Shown in pieces: positions 1 to 6,419 of a DNA stretch of 32,253 bases; the first letter of the stretch is position 1; each line of letters begins with the position of its first letter. This stretch comes from Rubrivivax sp. (GTDB lineage Bacteria; Pseudomonadota; Gammaproteobacteria; Burkholderiales; Burkholderiaceae_C): contig JADMJD010000106.1 of NCBI GenBank assembly GCA_018780805.1, positions 2,582 through 34,834 on the forward strand, in the 5' to 3' direction. The translations under genes were made by a program, and so were the position numbers. The notes under the pieces are model-generated. The model searched no databases. It was not told where the DNA came from and was given only the letters and a program-made list of their open reading frames with translations.

Positions 1-552
1 CTCGTCCAGCAGCAGCACCTGCGGCTCCATCGCCAGCGCGCGGCCCAGGTCCACACGTTTTTGCAGGCCGTAGGGCAGGCGCCCCACCGGGGTCTTGCGG
101 TAGGCCTGGATCTCCAGGAAATCGATGATGCCTTCGACAAACGCGCGGTGTTGATTTTCTTCGCGCTCGGCCGCACCCCAGCGGATGGCCTGCTGGAAGA
201 GGTTGCTCTTCATGCGCAGGTTGCGGCCGGTCATGATGTTGTCCAGCACGCTCATGCCCTTGAACAGGGCCAGGTTCTGGAAGGTGCGTGCCACACCCAT
301 CTCGGCCACCTGGCGGCTGTTCATGTGGCTGAAGGTCTGGCCGCGGAAACTGATGCGGCCCTGCTGCGGCTGGTACACGCCGTTGATGCAGTTCAGCATG
401 CTGCTCTTGCCAGCGCCGTTGGGGCCGATGATGGCGCGCAGCTCGTGTTCGCGCACGTCGAAGCTGATGTCGGTGAGTGCCTTCACGCCGCCGAAAGCGA
501 GCGAGATGTTCTGCACTTCGAGGATGACGTCCCCGATCTTCTTGCTGGCCAT
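1..552 (-). CDS. ABC transporter ATP-binding protein, LivG type (3' part cut off by window edge)
   Basis: This is the ATPase subunit of a branched-chain amino acid type (HAAT/Liv) importer and would act on the cytoplasmic face of the inner membrane. The visible 184 codons begin MASKKIGDVILEVQNISLAF. They contain Walker A GPNGAGKS (residues 43-50), the Q-loop region RTFQNLALF, and the LivG-like insertion between the Q-loop and the signature. The signature region is degenerate (LPYGLQKRVDLGRAL), and the window ends exactly in Walker B (LLLDE). The ATG at 552 abuts a 10-bp inverted repeat, and no clear ribosome binding site is seen. It lies 81 bases downstream of the acyl-CoA ligase on the same strand. 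In Burkholderiales such an ATPase often travels with that ligase and a Crp/Fnr regulator. The substrate is unknown: the ligase suggests a carboxylic acid rather than an amino acid, which is inference. Confidence 0.9.
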   Translation of the reverse strand, partial: MASKKIGDVILEVQNISLAFGGVKALTDISFDVREHELRAIIGPNGAGKSSMLNCINGVYQPQQGRISFRGQTFSHMNSRQVAEMGVARTFQNLALFKGMSVLDNIMTGRNLRMKSNLFQQAIRWGAAEREENQHRAFVEGIIDFLEIQAYRKTPVGRLPYGLQKRVDLGRALAMEPQVLLLDE

Positions 553-626
553 CTCAGTGCCCGCCCGGCCGCCCGAAGGGCACTGAGCGCCCCCTCGGGG
601 GGCAGCGAACGAAGTGAGCTTGGGGG
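553..626. repeat. Intergenic repeat with nested hairpins between ligase and LivG-type genes
   Basis: A perfect 10-bp inverted repeat (CTCAGTGCCC at 553-562, GGGCACTGAG at 578-587) encloses a 15-base loop. It is followed by CCCCC-TC-GGGGG (590-601) and a tail containing GCAGCGAACGAAGTGAGC. I recognise the second half, a C5/G5 stem plus a GAACGAAGTGAGC-like tail, as a type of dispersed intergenic element common in Comamonadaceae genomes. That is from memory, and no second copy is seen in this window. On the minus strand the first stem ends one base before the ATG of the downstream ATPase, so it could affect its translation or mRNA stability. Confidence 0.6.
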
Positions 627-633
627 TTGAACA

Positions 634-2580
634 TCATGCGGCCCTCTTCATCGCAGGGAACACCTTCACGTCGGCGATCTTCAGCGTGGCCGACACCATG
701 CCGCTGCGCCCGTCCTCGAACTTCACCGCGGTCTCCACGTACTGCTCGGTCTTGCCGCCGTACAGCGCGTCCACCAGCACCTGGTAACGCTCGCCGATGT
801 AGCCGCGGCGCACCTTGCGGGTGCGGGTGAGTTCACCGTCGTCGGCGTCGAGTTCCTTGTGCAGCACCAGGAAACGGCTGACCTGGCTGCCGGCGAGCTT
901 GTCGTCCTGCGCCAGGTCGGCGTTGACCTTCTCCACGCAGTCCTGGATCAGCGCATAGACCTCGGGTTTCTGCGCCAGGTCGGCATAACCGCCGTAGGGC
1001 AGGTTGCGCTTCTCGGCCCAGTTGCCCACGGCTTCCATGTCGATGTTGATGAAGGCGCAGGCCTTTTCGCGCCGGTCACCAAAGGCCACCGCTTCCTTGA
1101 TGAAGGGGAAGAACTTGAGCTTGTTCTCGACGTACTTGGGCGCGAACATCGCGCCGTCGTGCGGGCCGCCCATCAGCCGGCCAACGTCTTTTGCGCGGTC
1201 GATGATCTTCAGGTGGCCGCCAGCGTCCAGGAAACCCGCGTCCCCCGTGTGGTACCAGCCATCGGGTGTCAGCACCTCGGCCGTGGCCTCGGGGTTCTTG
1301 TAGTACTCGCGCAGCAGGCCCGGGCTCTTGACCAGGATCTCGCCGTTGTGTGCGAGCTTGATCTCCACGCCTTCGATGGGCACCCCCACCGTGTCGGCAC
1401 GCGCTTCGTTGTCGGGCTGCAGGCACACGAACACCGCGGTTTCGGTGCTGCCGTAGAGCTGCTTCAGGTTGATGCCGATGCTGCGGTAGAACGTGAACAG
1501 ATCGGGCCCGATGGCCTCGCCGGCCGTGTAGGCCACGCGCACGCGGCTCAGGCCCAGCGTGTTGCGCAGCGGGCCGTAGACAAACAGTTTGCCGATGGCG
1601 TACTTCAGCCGGTCCAGCCCACCCACCGGCTTGCCGTCCATCAGGTCCGGGCCGACACGCCGGGCCACGTCCATGGCCCGCGCGAACATCCAGCGCTTGA
1701 GCGCGCCGGCGTCTTCCATGCGGATCATCACGCTGGTCAGCAGGCTCTCGAAGACCCGCGGCGGCGCAAAGTAGTAGGTGGGGCCGATTTCCTTCAGGTC
1801 GATCGTCACCGTGGCCGAGGACTCGGGGCAGTTGACCACGAAGCCGCAGGCCAGCCACTGCGCGTAGCTGAAGATGTTCTGGCCCACCCAGGCCGGCGGC
1901 AGGTAGGCCAGCACCTCCTCGTTCGCCGTGAGCTTGTCGAAGCGGGCGCCGGCCGCGGCGCGGTCCATCAGCGTGAAGTGCGTGTGCACCACGCCCTTGG
2001 GTTTGCCGGTGGTGCCGGAGGTGAAGAACATCGCGGCCACGTCGTCGGCGCGACCCTGTGCGATCTGGGCGTCAACCTGGCCGGCATGGGCGCTGATCCA
2101 GGCCGTGCCGGCCGCGATCAGGCTGTCCATGGACGCCAGGCCCGGCGCGTCGTAGTTGCGCAGCCCGCGGGCTTCGTCGTACCAGATGCGGCTGATCCCC
2201 GGGCATTCACCCTGGATCTCCAGCAGCTTGTCCACCTGCTCCTGGTCTTCGACGATGGCGAAGCGAACCTCGGCGTTCTGGATCGGGAACACAAACTCGG
2301 TGGACGCCGCGTCCTGGTACAGCGGCACCGGGATGCCGCCCAGCGCCTGCACCGCCAGCATGGACGCGTACAGCCGTGGCCGGTTTTCACCGACCACCAC
2401 CACATGTTCCCCACGCTGCAGGCCGGCCTCGGCCAGGCCACCGGCCAGGGCCTTCACCAGCTGCGCCAGCGCAGCCCAGTTCGTGGTTTGCCAGATGCCA
2501 AATTCCTTGATGCGCAAGGCGGCGGCCTGCGGCCGTTCGGCGGCGTGGCGAAGCATTTGCTGCGGGAAGGTGGTCGGCAC
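634..2580 (-). CDS. AMP-dependent long-chain acyl-CoA synthetase/ligase
   Basis: This enzyme of the ANL superfamily activates a carboxylic acid as acyl-AMP and transfers it to CoA. Visible motifs in order are the P-loop TSGTTGKPKG (residues 187-196), A5 YGSTETA, A7 YHTGDAG, and A8 in the altered form DRAKDVGRL. It is about 648 residues long, as in the FAA1/FadD15 (COG1022) group rather than the shorter FadD type. I place the start at GTG 2580 because AGGAG lies 7 bases upstream and the family-like N-terminus (VPTTFPQQ) begins there. A longer frame to ATG 2661 would put its first codons inside a regulatory palindrome. It is the first gene of an operon with the LivG-type ATPase and is divergent from a Crp/Fnr regulator. 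Substrate chain length or aromaticity cannot be told from the sequence. Confidence 0.92.
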   Translation of the reverse strand: MPTTFPQQMLRHAAERPQAAALRIKEFGIWQTTNWAALAQLVKALAGGLAEAGLQRGEHVVVVGENRPRLYASMLAVQALGGIPVPLYQDAASTEFVFPIQNAEVRFAIVEDQEQVDKLLEIQGECPGISRIWYDEARGLRNYDAPGLASMDSLIAAGTAWISAHAGQVDAQIAQGRADDVAAMFFTSGTTGKPKGVVHTHFTLMDRAAAGARFDKLTANEEVLAYLPPAWVGQNIFSYAQWLACGFVVNCPESSATVTIDLKEIGPTYYFAPPRVFESLLTSVMIRMEDAGALKRWMFARAMDVARRVGPDLMDGKPVGGLDRLKYAIGKLFVYGPLRNTLGLSRVRVAYTAGEAIGPDLFTFYRSIGINLKQLYGSTETAVFVCLQPDNEARADTVGVPIEGVEIKLAHNGEILVKSPGLLREYYKNPEATAEVLTPDGWYHTGDAGFLDAGGHLKIIDRAKDVGRLMGGPHDGAMFAPKYVENKLKFFPFIKEAVAFGDRREKACAFINIDMEAVGNWAEKRNLPYGGYADLAQKPEVYALIQDCVEKVNADLAQDDKLAGSQVSRFLVLHKELDADDGELTRTRKVRRGYIGERYQVLVDALYGGKTEQYVETAVKFEDGRSGMVSATLKIADVKVFPAMKRAA

Positions 2581-2617
2581 CGGCTTGTCTCCTGAGCTCT
2601 TCCTGGGCTCTGGCCGT

Positions 2618-2623
2618 ATTGTG
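2618..2623 (-). promoter_or_regulatory. Candidate -10 hexamer of the ligase operon
   Basis: CACAAT on the minus strand (4 of 6 matches to TATAAT) predicts a transcript start near 2611. That leaves a leader of about 30 bases with the AGGAG ribosome site before GTG 2580. Its main support is geometry: the dyad at 2644-2661 is then centred at -41.5, the class II position for Crp/Fnr activators. No good -35 box is seen, as expected for an activated promoter. Confidence 0.4.
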
Positions 2624-2643
2624 GAAAGCCCTTTGACGCCAGG

Positions 2644-2661
2644 TTGTCGTTCTGACGACAA
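2644..2661. promoter_or_regulatory. Putative Crp/Fnr-family operator
   Basis: TTGTCGT-TCTG-ACGACAA is a perfect 7-bp inverted repeat with a 4-base centre. Read as TGTCG-N6-CGACA it has the same 5-6-5 geometry as the CRP site TGTGA-N6-TCACA. It lies between the divergent ligase operon and a Crp/Fnr gene starting 33 bases away, so autoregulation plus control of the ligase operon is the simplest reading. Confidence 0.6.
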
Positions 2662-2693
2662 TTCGCGGGAACGTCCTATGAGGCCTTTCCCCA

Positions 2694-3428
2694 GTGAATG
2701 ACGAGCGTCAAGCGGTGGGTCCGCCGCCCACGGCGCTGATCACCCGCTCGCGCAGCGCGACCGAAGCCGAGCGTGCCAGCATCCCCTGGCTGGCCGCGCT
2801 GCGGCCCGAAGAGCGCCGCCGTGCCGAGGCCGACCTGCGCGTGGTGCGGGCCGAGCCGGGCGAGCTGATCTGCCGTTTTGGCCGCCCCGCCGTGTACTGG
2901 CTGGGCCTGGTGGAGGGCCTGCTGAAAATGAGCAACGACAGTGCGCAGGGCCAGGCGCTCACCTTCACCGGCGTGCCGCCCGGCGCCTGGTTCGGCGAAG
3001 GCACGCTGCTCAAGCGCGAGAGTTACCGCTACAACATCGAGGCGCTGCGCAGCAGCCTGGTGGCCGGCATCGGCATCCAGACCTTCGAGTGGCTGCTGGA
3101 CCACAGCATCGTCTTCAACCGCTTCGTGATGCTGCAGATCAACGAGCGCCTGGGCCAGTTCATCGCGGCGCGCGAGATCGACCGCCTGACCCACCCCGAT
3201 GAACGGGTGGCGCGCAACCTCGCGGCCCTGTTCCACCCGGTGCTGTACCCGGGCGTGGGCACGCTGCTGCGCATCACGCAGCAGGAGCTCGGTTACCTGG
3301 TGGGCCTGTCGCGCCAGCGCGTGAACGAGGCCCTGCGCGCGCTGCAGTCGGCGGGGGTGATCCGCATCGAATACGGCGGCGTGCGTGTGCTGGAACTGAA
3401 TGCGCTTCGAGCCTACAGCGTGCAGTGA
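2694..3428 (+). CDS. Crp/Fnr family transcriptional regulator
   Basis: A 244-residue regulator with an N-terminal cyclic-nucleotide-binding-like beta-roll (about residues 30-135), a dimerisation helix (about 136-160) and a C-terminal winged helix (about 193-235). The recognition helix contains SRQRVNEAL (206-214). It has only one cysteine in the sensory half (C60), so it cannot carry an FNR-type Fe-S cluster. The Arg-Ser cAMP-binding signature of E. coli CRP is not evident, so the signal is unknown. The frame starts at GTG 2694; the ATG at 2698 is in another frame. Upstream GAGG is weak and about 10 bases away. It is divergent from the ligase/Liv-type operon and next to a palindrome of Crp-site geometry, so it probably controls that operon and itself. 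Confidence 0.9.
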   Translation: MNDERQAVGPPPTALITRSRSATEAERASIPWLAALRPEERRRAEADLRVVRAEPGELICRFGRPAVYWLGLVEGLLKMSNDSAQGQALTFTGVPPGAWFGEGTLLKRESYRYNIEALRSSLVAGIGIQTFEWLLDHSIVFNRFVMLQINERLGQFIAAREIDRLTHPDERVARNLAALFHPVLYPGVGTLLRITQQELGYLVGLSRQRVNEALRALQSAGVIRIEYGGVRVLELNALRAYSVQ

Positions 3429-3444
3429 TCCGGACATTCCCTGC

Positions 3445-3463
3445 GCACGCTGATCAGGCGTGC
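3445..3463. other. Short hairpin between the crp-like gene and the lipoprotein gene
   Basis: GCACGC (3445-3450) and GCGTGC (3458-3463) form a perfect 6-bp stem around a 7-base loop that itself contains TGATCA. There is no T-run after it, so it is a weak terminator at best. It could equally be an operator for the lipoprotein gene, whose ATG is 37 bases downstream. Confidence 0.3.
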
Positions 3464-3499
3464 ACCCTAGACTGCCACGCGGTTCAGGGAGCGAAAAAC

Positions 3500-5809
3500 A
3501 TGGGTTCATGGAAGGTAAGGCTGGCTTGCGGCGTGGTCGCGGGCCTGTTGGTTGCTTGCGGGGGCGGGGGCGGTGGTGATGCCGAAGGCGGTGGCACCAG
3601 CAACTACCCCACGCTGGTGGTGGGTGGCAGCTTCAGTCTGCCGGCGCCCGATGCGTTGCCCGATCGCAGTGTGCTGGCAGGTGTCGAGCGAGGACAAGTC
3701 CTCGGTGCGGGTTCACAGCCGGTGACGGCTGCCACGGTGGAGCTGCTGGATGCCGAGGACCCTGCGGCACCGCGCGTGCTGGCCAGTGCGTCCACCGGTG
3801 CCGACGGGCGCTTTGCGCTCGATCGGCCAGCGGAGACTTCTGCGTGGCCAGCTGCCCGGACATGGCTCCGGGCGCGCCTGGCCGACGGCACCGTGTTGCG
3901 TGCCTATGCCGCTGGCTGGACGGCGCTGACCCCCGGCACCGAGGCTGCGCACCAGGCACTGACGCGCAGCCTGACCCGGGGCGCACTGGGCACGCGGGTC
4001 CACACGCGGCAGGAGCTGGCCGATGCGCAGGACGCCGCCAGCTTGTTGTGGCATGGGACGGCGGTGGCCAGCCCGCCGGCCGAGGCGGCAGCGGCGGTGG
4101 CCATGGCCTTGGCCACCCAGGCCAGCTGGAACCAGATGCTGCAGCGCCTGGCCGCAGCCACACCCTCTTCCGGTGTGGGCGACGTGGCGGGCCTGCTGCC
4201 GCGGGCGGCCGTTCAGTTGCAGTCCTCCCTGGTGGAGGATGGCGCCGCAGCACGTGCCGTCACGGTGAACCAGTCCTGCTTTGATCTGCAGGGCGCCATC
4301 GAGCGACAGTGCACGTTCGCCACCCCCGAGCAGGACTCCATTTCCGAGCAATGGGCGGCGTCCACCAGCGCCGTCACGGTGCGGTCCATCTTCTTCGAGC
4401 GAGATGTTGTCACCGAGTTGTTCGACGCGATCGGCCCGCTGCCGTTGCTCGAGTTTCCCGCCCGGCCGGGCGAGCAGGTGGTGGTAGATCGTCCACGCCT
4501 GGACCTCGCCTCTGCCCCGACCGTGGGCGCCAACGTTCGCATCACGCGCCGGATCTATGCGCCGCAGGCTGTGCAGGCCCTGGGGACGACCGTGCAGGCC
4601 ATCCCGGTGGTGTTCGACTTCGAGATTGCCATTCTGGACCGCAGCACGGGTCAGCAGGTCGATCTGCTCGCCCGGGAACGGCGCTGGATCGCCCCGGGAC
4701 GTGGCTGGGTGCGCACCGATGGTCAAGGTCTGGTGCGGGCCGGCGGCACGGTCACGCCGGCAGTCAGCGACCAAGTGGCCATTGCCGGTCAGCCCGACAC
4801 CTTCGGGGCTGCCGTGCTCCCACTTCCTGCGCCTGTGCAGCGGCAGACCGTGCTCGTGCAGCACCGGCATGCGGTGGTGGGCCCGAACAGCGTCTTCGTG
4901 GCCGCTGAAGAGGGTGGTGGTTCGGTGCAGCGCCGTGGCCTCGACGATCTGGCCTTGCAAACCAGCGCCGTGGTCGGCAGCACGGTTCGCCGGGTGGCCG
5001 TGTCGGCGGACGGCAGCCGTGTCTACCTCGGGGTCGATGGCGGGCGTGTGATCGAATTCGACGCCGTGTCACTCACGCCACGACGAGAGTTTTCACTGCC
5101 CAACGACCCGGCTGGCCGGGCCTACGACCGTGTCTACGACCTGGTGGTGGACAGGTTCAATCCAGCGCGCATCGTCCTGGTGGCCGGCAGCAGCCAGCGG
5201 TTTGGCGAATACGGCGCGGTCCTCGTGTTTGTGGACGGCGTGTTGACGGCACGCAATGCGCCTGGCCAGAACGTCGACGATTTCGGATGGGGGCGGTACG
5301 CGATCGGAGCCCTGGCCTGGAGTGAAACTGCCGATGAGTACCTCGCCACGGCACGCCTCGTGCCCGAGAGCTCGTATCGCTTCCGCGTGCAGGGCGACCA
5401 GACGACAGAATTGGCCGCTTTGCCACTGGTGACCTACGGGGCCTGGAAGGGGTCGGGCGGCCGGCTGATCGCTGCCGACGGCGCCGTCTACGACGCCCAG
5501 ACCTTCCAACTGGTGCGTCAGCTCGCCCTGGCGCCGTTTGCGCTGCGGCGGTGCGAACCGCTGGGGGGCACGCAAGCCTTGTGCAACCTCTCGACTGGCG
5601 GTGTGGACGTTTCTGACCACCTGGTGCGGTTCGATGCCATCACCGGCGCCTACCTTGGCGCATACCGGGCCGACACAAATCCCGCCGACAGTTGCATCGG
5701 CAACCCCACACGCTCAGCTGTCGACGGCAGCCGTCAGCTTGTGTCCGTGGTGGCTGCAAGTGGGCTCAGCTGTTCCTTGCAGCTGTGGCAACTCGACGGC
5801 GGGTCATGA
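3500..5809 (+). CDS. Large lipoprotein with beta-propeller-like C-terminus, function unknown
   Basis: A 769-residue protein. I choose ATG 3500 because GGGAG lies about 9 bases upstream and it yields a clean lipoprotein signal peptide (MGSWKVRLACGVVAGLLVAC) with lipobox LVAC followed by glycines. Asp is not at +2, so outer-membrane sorting is likely. A Gly-rich linker is followed by a carboxypeptidase-regulatory-like beta domain (roughly residues 55-125, with VLGAGSQPVTAATVELLDA and GADGRFAL). The last 300 residues contain repeats of propeller type (VSADGSRVYLGVDGGRVIEFD-like strands, LVVDRFNPARIVLVAG), similar to YVTN/WD40-like surface proteins. Two Cys pairs occur near the C-terminus. The 3' end overlaps the convergent PEP-CTERM gene by 44 bases. 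By eye the codon use looks slightly less GC3-biased than the neighbours. No enzymatic motif is seen. Confidence 0.8.
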   Translation: MGSWKVRLACGVVAGLLVACGGGGGGDAEGGGTSNYPTLVVGGSFSLPAPDALPDRSVLAGVERGQVLGAGSQPVTAATVELLDAEDPAAPRVLASASTGADGRFALDRPAETSAWPAARTWLRARLADGTVLRAYAAGWTALTPGTEAAHQALTRSLTRGALGTRVHTRQELADAQDAASLLWHGTAVASPPAEAAAAVAMALATQASWNQMLQRLAAATPSSGVGDVAGLLPRAAVQLQSSLVEDGAAARAVTVNQSCFDLQGAIERQCTFATPEQDSISEQWAASTSAVTVRSIFFERDVVTELFDAIGPLPLLEFPARPGEQVVVDRPRLDLASAPTVGANVRITRRIYAPQAVQALGTTVQAIPVVFDFEIAILDRSTGQQVDLLARERRWIAPGRGWVRTDGQGLVRAGGTVTPAVSDQVAIAGQPDTFGAAVLPLPAPVQRQTVLVQHRHAVVGPNSVFVAAEEGGGSVQRRGLDDLALQTSAVVGSTVRRVAVSADGSRVYLGVDGGRVIEFDAVSLTPRREFSLPNDPAGRAYDRVYDLVVDRFNPARIVLVAGSSQRFGEYGAVLVFVDGVLTARNAPGQNVDDFGWGRYAIGALAWSETADEYLATARLVPESSYRFRVQGDQTTELAALPLVTYGAWKGSGGRLIAADGAVYDAQTFQLVRQLALAPFALRRCEPLGGTQALCNLSTGGVDVSDHLVRFDAITGAYLGAYRADTNPADSCIGNPTRSAVDGSRQLVSVVAASGLSCSLQLWQLDGGS

Positions 5810-6398
5810 ATGCAGCCAGACCGGCCAGCCACAGCAATGCCGAGGCCGGCTCGGGCACCGGGCTGATCTGCAGCGCCGAGATGTTCAGCGTCGAGACACC
5901 CAGGTAGTCCGTGGTGTCCACCACGCCCAGGGCCAGCGTCACGAGGCCGGCGCCGGTGAAGGTGTGGCTGAAGCTGTTCTGTGCGCTGCCCGGCTGAGCC
6001 GTGGTGGCCAGTGTGCTCAGCTGGCCGCCCAGCACCACGAAGGCGTGGTCCAGGAAGTCGGCGTCCTGGCTGCTGAAGGCCCAGTTGAAGCTCAGCGTGT
6101 CACCGGCGGCGACATTGAAGCTCTGGCCCGCCAGGCTGCCTTCGGTGCCGGCTTCATCGCCCAGGTCCAGTGCGTAGGCCGGCAGGCCGGCCAGCGCTTC
6201 CACGACGCCGATGTCCACCGCGGCGATGCCGGACAGGTTGAAGGCCGTGTCCGGATCGCCGGGCGCGCTGTAGGCGGTGGTGAGCGTCAGGCTGCCGCCG
6301 AGGTCGACAGCATCGCCGTGGGTCTGCCAGGCCGCCTGGGCGCCGAGGGACGAAAACAGGCCCAGTGCGGCCAGGCCGTGTTGAATGCGCTTGTTCAT
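5766..6398 (-). CDS. PEP-CTERM sorting domain protein
   Basis: A 210-residue exported protein with a signal peptide (MNKRIQHGLAALGLFSSLGAQA) and a beta-rich body with Asp/Asn/Thr-rich strands. The classic C-terminal sorting signal consists of VPEP at about 181, a hydrophobic helix (ASALLWLAGLAAF) and a basic tail (TRRR). In PEP-CTERM systems an exosortase (EpsH/XrtA) cleaves this signal and places the protein at the envelope or in the exopolysaccharide matrix. No exosortase gene lies in this window. It is the last gene of a three-gene operon, 21 bases after the nuclease gene, with GAAAGA upstream of ATG 6398. The body matches no family I can name. Confidence 0.88.
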   Translation of the reverse strand: MNKRIQHGLAALGLFSSLGAQAAWQTHGDAVDLGGSLTLTTAYSAPGDPDTAFNLSGIAAVDIGVVEALAGLPAYALDLGDEAGTEGSLAGQSFNVAAGDTLSFNWAFSSQDADFLDHAFVVLGGQLSTLATTAQPGSAQNSFSHTFTGAGLVTLALGVVDTTDYLGVSTLNISALQISPVPEPASALLWLAGLAAFMTRRRVATAARNS

Positions 6399-6419
6399 GG
6401 TGTCTTTCAGCGGTGGACT

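Noticed and set aside
859..2595. 578-codon open frame on the plus strand opposite the acyl-CoA ligase
   Set aside because: It mirrors the codons of the ligase on the other strand, is rich in Gln/His/Arg/Val/Ala without any family motif, and has no ribosome site. It is a high-GC shadow.
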